Made by a program: the position numbers and the translations under genes
Part shown: positions 12,248 to 25,500 of the stretch, one piece after another
How the letters are laid out: each line of letters begins with the position of its first letter
How positions within the stretch are numbered: the first letter of the stretch is position 1
The notes under the pieces: model-generated
Told to the model about the DNA's origin: nothing
Seen by the model: the letters and a program-made list of their open reading frames with translations, nothing else
Databases searched by the model: none
NCBI RefSeq assembly: GCF_041260155.1
Contig: NC_091944.1
Coordinates: 18,077,772-18,141,771 of the forward strand
Reading direction: 5' to 3'
Length of the DNA stretch: 64,000 nucleotides
Source of the DNA: Ptychodera flava
Lineage: Eukaryota; Hemichordata; Enteropneusta; Ptychoderidae

Positions 12248-12660
12248 AGCTCCCATATTAGCATATATGCAAATGGGAGCTATTCGTATAAGGTGGGAAA
12301 TGGTTGTCTGTATGTATGTATGTATGTATGTATGTATGTATGTATGTACGTACGTACGTATGTATGTATGTATGTATGTATGTATGTATGTATGTATGTA
12401 TGTATGTATGTATGTATGTATGTATGTATGTATGTATGTATGTATGTATGTATGTCCGTCCTTATCAAAAACACGAAACCGCAATACCTACCGTCTTCAT
12501 ATTTGGTACAAAGGGGCATCCTAGTTGGAGATGTGAATTTGTTGAAATCAAAATGTTTGGATCAAAAATATGCAAATGAGGTACAAAAATGTGAAAATCC
12601 ATTGAGCTGCTGCAACTCAGGAACCAGCAGGCAGAGTGTGTTGATATTTTGTGCATAGGT
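12248..12660 (+). repeat. Hairpin-headed repeat R2 with (TATG)n
   Basis: The head is an inverted pair AGCTCCCAT / ATGGGAGCT separated by 13 bp. It is followed by a (TATG)n tract (12311-12454) and a body with ATGTGAATTTGTT and GCAAATGAGGTA. The same body occurs at 20686-20995. Confidence 0.7.
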
Positions 12661-13349
12661 AGGTAGCACCAATCGTTTACAAAAACGTTAATTTTTACAG
12701 GGATATCTTTAATTTTTGTATTTTTAAGATTTTTTTTCATTTATGGTTGAACAACTGTGCTCTTCAAAAATACATGTTCAATAATAAAAGGTTTAGAATT
12801 GTTATACCTTCTTGCCAGTGGGATTGCTCTTTGTTAACTATTTGTGGGTAAAGTTTAAATTTGGAAAGTCAATTTTTTGATCAATTTATTTTTAACTGCG
12901 TCATTGCTGCTTATGCAAGTTCAGCCTATGTTCTATTGCGTAATTGCTGTTACGATGATAGTGTAGGACCCTATTGTTGCATGGTGAAACGATACATGTA
13001 AGGAGGGAATAGTAACAATTAATGTAATAGCCAATTTGCCAGCGTATGCACCATTGTCTAAAACAAAGTGAACGACGACGAGACGAGTGTGTTAAAGTCG
13101 ACTGAGGAATCCGGATTTTTTCCTGCCGCTGGCGCATACTTTACGATTGAGGAGGTAAGCTAATCTGTATGTCTATTAATAGCTGTTTTCAGATGTATGT
13201 TCTATCATATTTGTACATTTAGAAGTGGTGGATTGTAATTTGTGAATGATTATTGTGGCCTGTATACGGGCACTTGCTGAATCTCTGTTGTTTGTGCGGC
13301 TAGCGGCTGTGAAATTGTTCAAAACGGCATTGCCGTGTCAAGATGTTCC
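12661..13349. other. No gene seen
   Basis: AT-rich sequence without a supported exon; no feature recognised before the complex repeat on the right. Confidence 0.4.
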
Positions 13350-16300
13350 TAAATGACAAAGCGGATTACTTGTTGTGAGGTTACATCTAGTGAACTGTGT
13401 AGCATGTATTTTGATGTGAATTTGAATTTGATTTAAGTCAAAACGGCATGTCGATTATTGATGTCAGACTGACGTCTATTATAAGCCCTAGCGAGTAGCG
13501 TTGAATGTCTGTCTGTTCAGTCACAGGGTACAGGGGACAGTCCCCTGGGGTGGGGAGGAAGGTGTTTTTTGTGCAACGGTTTACCTTATTTGATTTTATT
13601 AATTTTGACTATGATATTTCAAATAAAGAGTTCAACTCTACACCGTCTGACTGCTTTATTATTACCGACAAGTCCTTATCTCCTCTCCAACTTGTGTATA
13701 CACCACTGTAATTGCTCCAAAAACATTGCCAACTTGCTTTCGACTCCAAACTGTCTGACTGTGTTTCCAATACCTACAATTCCTTATCTCCTCTTCAACC
13801 AGTGCACATACCACTCTAATTGCTGCGCAAACATTGCCAACTTGTTAATGACTGAGCGTATCAGCGGATTAGCTTATTAAATCAACACCACAGCCGTCCC
13901 ACACGTAGTGAAATCACAGGCGACCCAATAAGTTCTGAGTTTTCCACACTGTTTTCTCTATCATTTTCTCTTCTTTCTTCATGCTCTGAATGATCGGAAT
14001 AAATAAAATAAATGGTTTATATAACCTAACCTAGCCTCTGTGACTCTTTATTTATTTTACACTCCATTACAAGGGCGTATATCTCTCATACACACATGCT
14101 GTAATTAATTAGTCAACACAACTAATTATGCTAATCCGTGGACTTATCAGGGATTTTACGGGTTGGTCAACATCGCGAAAGATAGGAATGGTTACTAAAA
14201 CGGGAAGGTAAGAAGCTCTCCTGAAATGTGTCCAGAAATTACCAAATTGCGGCCAGTCATGACCATTTATCCACAATATACTGCAGCCAATGTATTTTGA
14301 TGGCCGAGGAGAGTCAGCTACTCTAATTTCAAACGTTTAAATGGTCGCGAACAGTGCAAACCCTGCCAGTGCCTTGCCTGCAGTTCATGGCATGAGGACG
14401 TCCGTAAAGCAGGAAGTCGGAAGTTGAAACCTTTGACCTTTATATGTGGGCAAACTTGTAAACATATTTCCCGGGGACTAGCCTGATTTTGACTAGGGTC
14501 AAAGTTCGTGTACGTCAATCGGGTGGTGTTGCTAAGGTTTTGTCTGCCCACCGTCCGTGGGTGGAGGGACGGTGGTCTGCCTTAATAATTTTGCTGTATT
14601 TTTTCTCACAAACATTGGAAATTCGTTTGAGTTTTAAGAAACATTAATTTTATATGAGGAATATTCTAGCTCGTATCCTCGAATTAAATCAGCCGATTTT
14701 CTTTGATACAGTTTTTTATATGGTTTGGAGAACTCTTTGGGGCGGCGTCAGATAACAAGTGGAATGAGACAACAACATTTCGTCCATGTAAGGAAATCAT
14801 ATAGCAAGTACTTCTTACGCTGGTGCAAACTCTACGAAATATTATGGTATCAAAGATGTTTTGCATGATAGTTTACAAGGTTTCTTGTCTAAATTCGCGG
14901 AAATAATCAAGAATATCTAAAAAATACTACATGTAATTATGACCACATTTTGTATGTGTAGAGGTGTTGTTTCCCGTTCCGAACGTATGTTCTACACGTA
15001 CGCGACGTATGGTTATCACTGATCAGCTGATGATGGAACGTAATTACGTGTAACTAAACTTCTCCATAACTATATGTTACCGGCAGACATGGAGATAATA
15101 GCGAGTGAATAGAAATGACGGTGACTGGTTTAAAAAATTCACAGTGCTGGTAAAAATTCTCACAGGCTTCTTAACGTAGTGGCCGACATCATCGGTGATG
15201 TCAGTTTGTGTGTCGATGTTGCGAGGTCACCGCTGACATGACTTTAGTGACGGGCTGCACTGAGCCTCGTCAATCGCTTGTACGCCAGAAAAAGAACGGT
15301 CTAGCTGGAAAACGGCGATAGTTTGGTGATTTTTGAGCGGATTTCTGGTAGTGGTAGCCCCTAATAACCATGTTGTCGATGAGTGTTGGCAATTTGGGTG
15401 GAAAATTTTCGAAATATCGACAAACAAAGTTGCGACAAGCGTGCTGTCGGGCAGAACATGGACGTTCCCATGGCTGTGGTGGTGACGTTAAAGTCAAAAC
15501 CAGCCGTAAAAGGCAGAAATCCCGTCCGAAAACACCACAGCTATGGACCCAAAGCTAGCCTAACAGTACAAACGAAGTTTCATAGCCCGTGCGCCGCTTC
15601 GGGAATTTTGTGCACTAACAGTATAAGGCGCGATTGAAAATCGATGAATTCCTTAGACTAGTAGCGACCATGGAGCTAGAAACTAGCTCCATGTAGCGAC
15701 CAACTCTCTTTTATTATGCGAAAAAATTAACCGGCGAGATTAACTCTTTGACGCCGTAGAGTCATTCTAGTCATGAGCTTGGTTGCTACCGTATACAAGA
15801 AAAAAATAACCGACTTTGACGTCAAAGGCCTGTTGCTGGTACGTACTTTGAGACAGAAAATAACGATATGTTACGGTAGACATGAAGTTAATAGCGAGTG
15901 CAGAGAAATGAAGGTGACTGGTTTAAAAAATCACAGTGCTGGCCAAAATTCTCCAGTGTGTGCTCCTGTTAATGTGTCACCATTGTGCCTTGAATCACGA
16001 CGCGGTTTGTAAATTATACTTGGTATATACACTCCCAGAAAACGACGACGTGAAACATACATCTATATAATTTTGTTGAAAAACTCATGAAACGGCCACT
16101 CCGGCAATCTTTTTCTGCTTGGTCGGTCGATACTTTCTGGGTGGCATTTGTTACATGGAGCAGGACCATAATTAGTTATGTTAGAATTTGGCGCTTGGCA
16201 ACGAAAAGCATGCGCGTTTCCAGCGTTCCTTTCGATCTAACTTCCCGTTTATTTTTGAATAATGGCAGTGTTTGTTTGCGCATATCATGAATATATAAGC

Positions 16301-17120
16301 GTCCACTAGGTTTACGGACGTCCTCGGGACATGTTTCCCAAGATCTTCATACCTTCTCCTTTTTCATTAACATCACTATCTTTCCGATGTTGACCAACCT
16401 CTGATAAGTCCACGGATTAGCATAATTAGTTGTGTTGACTAATTAATTACAGCATGTGTGTATGAGAGATATACGCCCTTGTAATGGAGTGTAAAATAAA
16501 TAAAGAGTCACAGAGGCTAGGTTAGGTTATACAAACCATTTATTTTATTTATTCCGATCATTCAGAGCATGAAGAAAGAAGAGAAAATGATAGAGAAAAC
16601 AGTGTGAAAAACTCAGAACTTATTGGGTCGCCTGTGGTGAAATCCTTATTTTAATGCGTGTGGGACGGCTGTGGTGTTGACTCAGTAACGTAATCCGCTG
16701 ATACCGACAGCGGATTAGCAAGTTGGCAATGTTTTCGGAGCAATTACAGAGGTGTATACACAAGTTGGAGAGGAGATAAGGACTTGTCGGTAATAATAAA
16801 GCAGTCAGACGGTGTAGAGTTGAACTCTTTATTTGAATATCATAGTCAAAATTAATAAAATCAAATAAGGTAAACCGTTGCACAAAAAAAAACCTTCCTC
16901 CCCACCCCAGGGGACTGTCCCCTGTACCCTGTGGTTCAGTTTGGAGGCGTTTGTGGTACTATACGTCTATCGTCGGTAAACTCGCTTTTGAAGTAGCGTG
17001 ATTTTCATCAGTAAATGTCCCGAAATGACGGGGCGGATTACTTGTTGTGAGGTTATTTTGAGATTACGTCCAATCCGCATGTCGACCATTTTCATTTTGA
17101 TGTCTGACTGATTCTGTGTG
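13350..17120. mobile_element. Unclassified element with ~0.6 kb inverted arms inside direct repeats
   Basis: Left arm 13515-14178 and right arm 16386-16939 are near-identical inverted copies; for example GGGTACAGGGGACAGTCCCC at the left recurs inverted at the right outer end. The left arm is longer because it holds a tandem duplication (about 13645-13845). Outside the arms, about 120 bp (13350-13470 and 17015-17120, sharing GCGGATTACTTGTTGTGAGG) is repeated in direct orientation. The 2.2 kb core carries its own direct repeat of about 95 bp (15068-15165, 15862-15955) and no recognisable protein. The class is not clear; a tyrosine-recombinase or foldback element are options. Confidence 0.6.
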
Positions 17121-17717
17121 ATTTTCATCAGTAAAGTCGCTTTTGAAAGGGCCGGTGTGATTTTCATTTTCTGCGTAGGTTTACAGTGTTTACGCACGGT
17201 GCGGTCATCCGCGCAACATTACCTCTACAATCAGCCTGGTATCACGAATATCTCGATTATATTTTAGTAGATTTTTTAACTGATGTTTCGCAGCTTGAAT
17301 CCTCCTAAACTTTTCAATTTTCGATTGAGTAAGAAATACTGGCCGAGACCAGCAACTAAGAACACGACGATTCAATTTCGCTGCTGCGACGGGCGGTCGG
17401 CATTGTCCTGATGACAACAAAGCCAGTTATAATTCTTGCGAGATCAAGACTGCCTAGCCTGTGTAAAATGCATTTATACATGTGCTTATGTACACGTGTG
17501 ACGTCAAAACTCTCGCAAGAATAGCTACAGTAAATCCGGAAGTACATGTAGTTTTAGCGGGTCATTGAGCTACCGGTCGGCGAACGACTAAAACGAACCA
17601 ATGTTTTTCTCTTGTTTTTCTACTTTGTCTAGATAAAAAATATTGTTGCCTTTATTGCGATTAATCAAGGTACTCTTTCGCCACTTCGGTTTTCAAGTTT
17701 CGATGCTCGCGACTGCG

Positions 17718-17729
17718 CTATATAAATAG
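17718..17729 (+). promoter_or_regulatory. TATA box candidate
   Basis: CTATATAAATAG is a close match to the TATA consensus. It sits 36 bp before the ATG at 17757, which would leave a very short 5' UTR if that start is used. Confidence 0.4.
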
Positions 17730-17756
17730 AGTGCATATGATTAGGACGAAGTGTTT

Positions 17757-18741
17757 ATGTGTCGATGTCGCGTCGTTGAATATCGGCACAAGTCAGGCGT
17801 GTGTAGTCGATCGGTACCACCGAGCTCGCACGTACCGGTACGTGTATTGTACCCGGGTATTGTAGCACCAGTTTGTGGCATCAGTTCATGCAATGAAAGG
17901 TACATGACTTGTGGGTCTGTAATAATGTAATGGAGGGTTCGAAATTCGTTTTTAGCTCATATTTGTGTGGGTTTTTTTTTTTGGGGGGGGGGGGTTACGT
18001 AGCTGTTGTTGGTAAATTCTTTCATTGTCAAGTTTGGTGTGAACAAGTTTAGTTTATTGTTTCATTTACGGTCCCCGAGGGACCGTGTTTCATTCTCCAA
18101 AATTTTTGTGAAAAGATGGTTGTTCTTGTTCTGACAAAGTATAGTATTTTCCCTAAGTGTGTACTAGTGATGAAAAAATGTCAATCAGCAAATAGTTTAT
18201 AGCCACATTTTTAGTTGTAATTCATACTGGAGGAAACCTGCACTTTGAATTATAAAACGTGTGTGACCATAATTTACCTTTATCAAACCTGCATTTTGGT
18301 TGTTTTGGTATAACAAACATATCCCACCATACATTTCCTGTTAAATTACTCTGAATATTTACCCACACCCACTTCATATTTGATAATTAAGTCCACCCAA
18401 CATCCACATGTAATTGTCACTTTAACTAACTGTTTTTAGCTCATATTTGTAATATCTCTTCTCATTTCAGATGCACATTTTGCAAACAGCGGCCAGGCCC
18501 ATCATCACGAAAAGGTGTAATTCTTAATCTCTCACTGGAGAATGACATGTCCTCAACCACCTACAAGATGTACCCAAAACAAGCAAAGATCCTATTCAGA
18601 AAACTCAAAATCGACCCTTTCAATAACACCGAATCCCAACTACAACAAGAAGTAGCAGCATTTTGTGATGGCCGAGAAATTAATTTCAAGGCTAACACCA
18701 CCAATACCATCATTGCCATTAAGAGCATAGAATCTACATAA
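17757..18741 (+). CDS. Hypothetical small two-exon gene
   Basis: Joining 17757-17899 (ATG, phase 2, donor AAAG/GTACAT) to 18471-18741 (acceptor CTCATTTCAG, stop TAA) gives an open frame of 137 codons. The junction region has a Cys cluster of the form C-x4-C-x3-C-x2-C followed by KQRPGPSSRKG. The second exon also holds an internal ATG at 18547 that could start a 64-aa peptide on its own. I recognise no family. Support is the TATA box upstream, a fair donor and acceptor, and an uninterrupted frame across both exons, but frames of this length can occur by chance. A non-coding transcript with the same splice sites is an alternative. Confidence 0.3.
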
Positions 18742-20685
18742 GCATGAAAACATCCAAATATTTTCTATAAGACACAGACACCAATTCAAATTCAAATAGT
18801 CACTATTACAATCATTGTTGATGCATTTGAAGACAAGTTCATTTATTTTATATAATAGTGCATACATATCCTCACAGTGAGTATTATTGTACTTTCAATA
18901 GTTACACATCAAAGCCCATACGCTAGCCCCCTATTAGTTTTGAGAAAATCTTATTCTTTCTTTCTTTCTTTCTTTATTATTCTTCTTTCTATTGTTTGCC
19001 AGCCCACATCTAAAAAAAACTGTATGTACACTTCTCAAACGTAGCGATGAGAGATGGTGAACCAAATTCTTGAAATTTTAACAAGTTACCAGATTTACTT
19101 TTCACAAAACCGAACAGGCTTCTCCCAATGACTTACAGGTCTGGGCAGTGTGAAAGTTTTATACAGCACGCATGACTTCAAAATTGGATTTTCCAATAAT
19201 AGCAATTTAATCTCTTAAAAATCTTAAATTCCAGAACAAAAAAAATTGATTGCGCTAAAATTTCACTCAAATCCCTGGCACCCATTAGTTTTTACAAAAT
19301 GCTTGGCTCCGCCAACTCTGCTTGCGGCTTTTATTTACACTTTGTTCCTTGTTTTTTTAACTCCGTTATCACAGTGTTATGTTATGCTTTTATTTGTTTA
19401 TTTTTTTCATATGACAGATTTTAGAAAAACAAATTCATATTCAGTATCTAATCTGCATTTTTTCCATTTGATTTGTTATATTACTTTTTTGATTTACTCA
19501 CATTTGGTATACCACCACCACTACAGAGAACTTATATAGTAGGTATACGTGGTGTCTGTATGTGCCATTGTAATCTACATGTTCCAAGGAGTATAACTTA
19601 AGTATACTCATTCTGACCTATCACACCATACTAACTGTGAGCCAAGTTTCATTGATGCTCCATTTAATATTTGTTACAGTGTATAACTAAATAGTTTTGT
19701 GTACTTAGTATTTACAGATTATTTTTACGTTATATTTTTTGTTATTTTTGCCATTATATATTTATCTTTATACAAGTGTTTTTTGTGAAGCCGTACAACT
19801 TCTAGCCAACGTTCTTTTGATAATTCACAGTTATTCAATTGCATTGTTTAAATAAATGTATTACATTCCATTACTGCTTCATAACTTGTGTGTGGTTGTG
19901 TATGTGTGTATACATTAGAGTGCATTATATATATTTTATCAATATATAAAGTTTACCTACACCAAATCAACCAACATGTCCACAGTCCTACCCACCTTTC
20001 CATTCTTCATTAAAATACTCAAAAATAAAGAAAGGTCTTTTATGTTGATTTTTACATTACCATGAAATAGTGAGCATCTGAAAATAACTGTATTGGTAAT
20101 ATACAGCTCCACCTTAGGTACACAAGAATCGGGAAAGAAAATATTTGGGGAAAATAAAGATGTCATCAAATTTCACTGAAGAAAAAAACAGCCAGAAAAG
20201 GTTTAACAAAAAAAGGAACAGACTGAAAAAAACGATAAATCGAGTAATAACATAATGCGCTAGCTCATCAATCTTCCAGGACACCCCCCCTAATTTCAAA
20301 TGGTCCACCCCTGAAATAATACAATTACTAACAGTGCAGTGTATCTCAATTGAAGATGTCAAGTTAGGTCATGATCTGAAAAAAGTTCACGACAGTTTAA
20401 ATTGTTAGGTTGATCTCAATACCATCATGCTTGTGCAAGTAAGTTTTGTAAGTTGTTACAAAAGTGAACCCATCAGATGTACTGGAAAAAAACAATGATT
20501 ACTTATCCCTGTAATTAATGGGTGTTCATTTATATCTCCATGTATCTAGTGTAAATGTAACATTGGTTGAATCTTATGTATTTCAGTCAATGTCATGAAA
20601 AGAAAACTTTGTTGTGTGCATTTGATTGTCTGCAATTATCACCGTACCTAAAACATATTCACTCTGGGTACCAGTATAATTAACT
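18742..20685. other. Intergenic, AT-rich, no gene seen
   Basis: It contains a short (TTTC)n tract near 18955 and otherwise no supported exon, RNA gene or clear transposon. Confidence 0.4.
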
Positions 20686-20995
20686 CTTTAGCTCATATTT
20701 GGTTTTATATATAAATACCAAAAAGAGCTTATATGATGAGTCTGAGTGGCGTCTGTATGTCTGTATATTTGTGGGTATGTGCGGATGTATGTCCGTCACA
20801 CACAAAGGCTCCCATACCGCCAAAGCTACCGTCTCAGTATTTGGTGTACAGGTAGATGTAGGGGTTGAAATGTGAATTTGTTCAAATGAACACATCAGTG
20901 TCAAAAATGTGCAAATGAGGTAAGAAAAAGCGAAATTCTGAAACAGGCTTGAAACAGGCTTACTCCACTGACTTGAGTCATTTCCTGTCATTGTT
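20686..20995 (+). repeat. Hairpin-headed repeat R2, second copy
   Basis: It has a degraded head (AGCTCATATTT ... AGAGCTTATA), a TGTATGTCTGTA-type tract and a body with ATGTGAATTTGTTCAAAT and GCAAATGAGGTA. These match the body of the copy at 12.2-12.7 kb. Confidence 0.65.
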
Positions 20996-22394
20996 TATGA
21001 ACTGTTACATATTAACAGACCTGCTCAAACCATATACAGTAGAGGGGAGGAAGACCGTCTATGGTCAAACTAAGGGGGGCTAGCTGCCTTTCTGCTATGC
21101 ATGTTGCTAAAGTTGACCTCCAGTACCTAAAGTTTCAGACCTTAATTACTTTTGTCATTCTTGTTTTTCTGGTTTAAATATTTCTTGTTGTTTTTCTGGT
21201 TGTACTGTGCAGAAATCATTGTCATAACATCAACGTAGAATTTTCCTGCACTGAACAGATAGAAACAACATTTATTGTTGATCTTTGGTACCCATACTGG
21301 TATGTACCAATTCTGATCAAATTTGAGCGACACTGTATAATTGCGGTATTTTTTATCATTACATCCAGCTGTCACTCTCCATGTCCATGTCATCGCTCTA
21401 TTCCAATCTGTGTATGTCAGTCTATCAATTATTATTGTTTTTTTATTATTATTATACATCTTTATTTCAAACTGAAATCTCCATATCAGGAAAATTCACT
21501 CTGGCGTATATCCTTTGCACAGAAGTTTACAATTACAATGCACTTTAGTAAAAAACCAGACAAACAATGTGGGCAAAATGTCATTCAACTATGTTTCTTA
21601 CATTTGTCAATTTGTTTTCATAACTATATGGGAGCGACAGTGATATTGTCACTATTTTTTATGTAGCTACCTTAATCACGTTAACATACGAGTCAAACGC
21701 GGGAGTTGACTCACTCAACCTTGACAAACAATAGAGGTAAGTCGATATAACATTACGAGAACTAATTCTTTCAAAACGTAACATGTTCCAATGGCGTAAA
21801 TATCTTTTTTAGATGCCTGTCCGCTGTCGGGGTCGTGCATACATTGTGTTTCCTTTTCGCCTCAACCCAGTGGGTTTGTTTCTGCAGACTGCACCGGGTT
21901 ACTGGTAAAAATAATCGCTGGCCGAGGCGGTCGTCGAGGGCGTACCAATCATGCGTACCGGGGCAACTTAAATTTCTCTGCCCTGAGGTTAAATTATCGT
22001 CCCCATGGCATATGTTGCCATTAATCTAAGCAATTTGCATACTCGGAATAGTAACGCTACTGTTTTGTCGCAATTTTACCTGTAGACCAAAGCACTGAAA
22101 TCCTGATGTCGTAATGATAAAAAACAATTACGAATTCTCGCCGTCAGTGAATACCCTTTTTTGCGGGAGCAATTGACAATACATCATGTTAGGAAAAGTT
22201 TAGCCATTTTGTACACAAATTGAGAGCGGGAAAATTTGAAATTGCTGTCGGAAAGCTACAAGCAACATGTCACTTGACCGCAAACTAAAACGGGGTATTA
22301 CGTCATTATATTGTGGGCATTTTAAAAAGGTACCATGACGTGTATTCCATGCAGGGGCAGGGTTTCACATGGCAGTAAAGCAATCATTATTGGC
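20996..22394. other. Intergenic before the transporter cluster
   Basis: Mostly featureless. It includes one candidate exon at 21813-21904, listed separately, and the upstream flank of copy 1. Confidence 0.35.
21813..21904 (+). other. Possible orphan exon, LRRNT-like cysteine cluster
   Basis: After the acceptor TATCTTTTTTAG the sequence reads open as DACPLSGSCIHCVS followed by VSADCTGLL, then GTAAAA. The order CP...C..C...DCTGL resembles the cysteine cap at the N-terminus of leucine-rich repeat proteins, though the spacing between the third and fourth Cys is longer than usual. No partner exons were found nearby. Confidence 0.15.
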
Positions 22395-22410
22395 TGACCT
22401 CAAGTGACCT
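22395..22410 (-). promoter_or_regulatory. Perfect DR4 nuclear-receptor site upstream of copy 1
   Basis: TGACCTCAAGTGACCT is two perfect half-sites in direct repeat with a 4 bp spacer (AGGTCA-N4-AGGTCA on the minus strand). DR4 is the classic site for thyroid hormone receptor or LXR heterodimers with RXR. It lies 180 bp upstream of the copy 1 start codon. Confidence 0.5.
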
Positions 22411-22589
22411 TTACCCACAATAACAATGCGTCACACGTACTCGAAACAATGAACAATGCTGGCATCAGTGTCGTTTGGTACACGCAGCCGTCGTGCTCTT
22501 AACGTCCATATACAACTCTTGTTTGTGGATTTTATGTACTAGTACTTCATCATCAAATCAGGAGACAAACTCGCGAAGGGACCTCAAAA

Positions 22590-25500
22590 ATGGCGAGTAA
22601 AAGCGAGGATCCAGAGAACACAAAGGATTCGATGACTGGACCGACCAGGTGAGCGGGAATTCATTTCAGTGCCCTGTACAATAGCTCTCACTATCTTTGA
22701 AGGAACTTTGGTACGAATATTCCGGCATCGAGCTGTTGACGTTCAGTTTAAGAAAATACCATCTACTCATTCACGGGCGCACTTTTTCCCCGAGTAACTT
22801 TGCTTTTATCGAGTACAATTAAAATCTGATCAGATCAACGCCAGATACTTGTATCTTTGTTTTATTTTTAAACATCAGAAAGGAAATCTGAAAATGTAAT
22901 AAGGGTTTGATATTTGTAAGGCTGTCACTAAGGGGAACCTTGATGTCATAAATTTTCTTGATTTTAGATCATGAAGCAATCTATCATTGATCTATACTTA
23001 ATAGCCATTGCCACTTAGGTAGCATTCAACTTGACAAGTTTATGATCTCTATGACTGTTACGTTGCTGACCTCATTCCAATCGAGACGACAGCTCTGTAA
23101 TTACAATGAATTATATATGACCCCCCTGTCCTTCGCGCCCTGATTGCCGAAGTCGATGGCAACAGAGTTGTCTTAGCAACGAGATTTCCGAACGACCGAC
23201 TGTGCTATCTCAGTTCTTTGCCGTTACTGTTACAGTATCTATCTTTTTCGGGGACGAGCATATTCGTCGAAGTTTTTGGGTCATTCAAGAAGTAGCATTG
23301 ATGTTGAGTTGTCCTTCGATCCTGGCTTGGATGTCTTGTGAATAGTAATGCCACACACCTCCGTTGGCTTCCGAAACGCCTACAAAATTAGTCAACGGTG
23401 CCGCCATACTGTATGACGAACTGACTTGACCTCGGTCGACCCTACTTTGAATTAGAGGCCCTATATTTTCCTGCCAGTGCTAAATTCTCGTGTAACAATG
23501 TCAAATGTTTTGTGTTTACCTCTGGTATTAAAGTACGTGTATCCTTCGGCCTTGCACGCAAAAGGACTGTGTTTACACTCGGATGACTATCCCGCAAGGG
23601 TTATTTTCAGGGCAACGACAAATCAACAACCCTGTGCTGAGATCGTTTGGGCGTCAAAGCGAACTTGAAGTTTTCCGGTGTTGCGGCAAAATTATTGCAC
23701 CATACCTAGGCTGTTTCGTTATTTCAAAACTCTGTTCTTTCATAGACCCTTAATGGTTTATGGTTCTTGGTGATCCGTATCTGACATGTCCAGACTCGTG
23801 AAAGTTTTCACAAACACTTTTCCTGTCTACCGCAGCCACGTTTTCAAACATTTCAGTGAGAAAATGACTTTTTTGTTGCTGGTATATCTCCTTTTGTTAC
23901 CGTGGCACGCGAGTTGATGTGCCTTGACCAATTAAATTATGATAACACACATCCACCCACTCACGTAAACCTTATAGCGTGACCGCAGAGAGCTAATTCG
24001 ATTTGAAACTTCCCCTGAAAAATTAATATTCCTTTGTCGTCACCTCAGCACGCCTAATGCGAGAACAAAGTCAGACTTCAATAATTACAAATTTATAATA
24101 GACTCTCAGACTACCGATGTACTTTACATTTCATAACGATTAGATAATGACAACACACAACACGGTGAACGCAATCCATATTTTCCAAACTTAGCCTGGA
24201 AATTTAAAGCCCTATCTGGAAAAACTAATCCCTAGAAATTAAAATACACATTTAGGATATTCAATATGGTTCCGTTACCATAGACTGCGTTAGTTTAGAT
24301 ATTAAATGATTCATCCTAGAAACACTAAATTCAGATTTTTTCTGTCATTCAAATAAAAAAGCAAAGATTTATGATTGACCTTCAAACCGTATACGTTTTC
24401 TTTTAATTTTCATTTTTAATTTACCATTTCCTCGTGACTATAATTCTAAGATCTAGACAGTCACCATGACATGCCTTTGAAATGTTCTTTTGTTCAGGTT
24501 TACGAACATAGATAAATATTTTGGGGAATCACCGGTACGGTAGCTTTCTCCACAAATGTAATTGCTTTGATATGCAAAAGCATTGCAACCCAAGTAAAGA
24601 AGTGACCTTTGATCCCAGATAATCGTTACAGACTTACAGCCATAAACAACAACACTACTTTCTTGCCCATACATTTAGCGTGTCACAAATGGACTTGGTG
24701 GCCGGAGACGATGACTGCAAGATGAGAGGATCAGGCCTTTGGAAATGGGTCATGATGGTTTGTAATTTTGTCGTGTTATCGTTCTGCCTTGGACTGAACT
24801 ATGGGATGTGGCCACTAGTGGAAGGATTGAAACCCTATTACGAAGACTACAACTACGACAGAGATCAGATCGACTTAAAGTGGATTGTATACATCAATAT
24901 TTTAATGGTTGGTATAACAGGTAAGACTCGATTGGTGCATCTCAGGAAGACTGGGGCCAAACCACTGTCCATAGTGGAAAAGCTGGGTTTTCTTAGGGAT
25001 CCTTCGACATTGTTTTGAAGCAACTAGGCCCTCTAGGATTATGTTGATTCGCTAGATAGGTTGGTAGCTGCATCCAATCGAAAAAAGTTATATCCCATCA
25101 GATATTGTTGAGTACCCAAAGTTACCAAATTCATGAGCGATAACTTAAAAATGAGCTTACAAGAAAAAGTTTGTGACGCGATCCGATTTTTACCAGTTGC
25201 AGTCAAATAACCTCAATACGAATTAGCATGCACAAAATAAAGACAAACTTTCGTTGAAATTACAAATGAAGTAATGATAACTTTGCAGGGCGTATGAGCT
25301 ACAGCGGACATGATGTATATGTTATCAAAACATTATTCCCTGCAACCCACTGCTTCACCGAACAAATCGAGAAACTTAACACAGTCTCGCATGAAGAGAA
25401 TGCCGATAGCTCAACAATAAATTATCATTCATTAGGTTCAAAGGTTATAAGGCCTACTTTAGGGCAGGCGATAGTTTGTTGTTCAAGTACTGTGAGTCGT

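Noticed and set aside
12236-12658. Long frames of MYVC/HTYI repeats on both strands (also at 39944-40234)
   Set aside because: These are translations of (TATG)n microsatellites, open only because of the period.
16620-16883. Minus-strand frame of 87 codons, similar to a frame at 13569-13880
   Set aside because: The similarity comes from the inverted arms of the large repeat, not from a conserved protein; the tandem duplication in one arm changes the frame.
21142-21459. Minus-strand frame of 105 codons with several Trp and Tyr
   Set aside because: No family was recognised, no splice context is clear, and AT-rich sequence can give such a frame. Not enough to call a gene.
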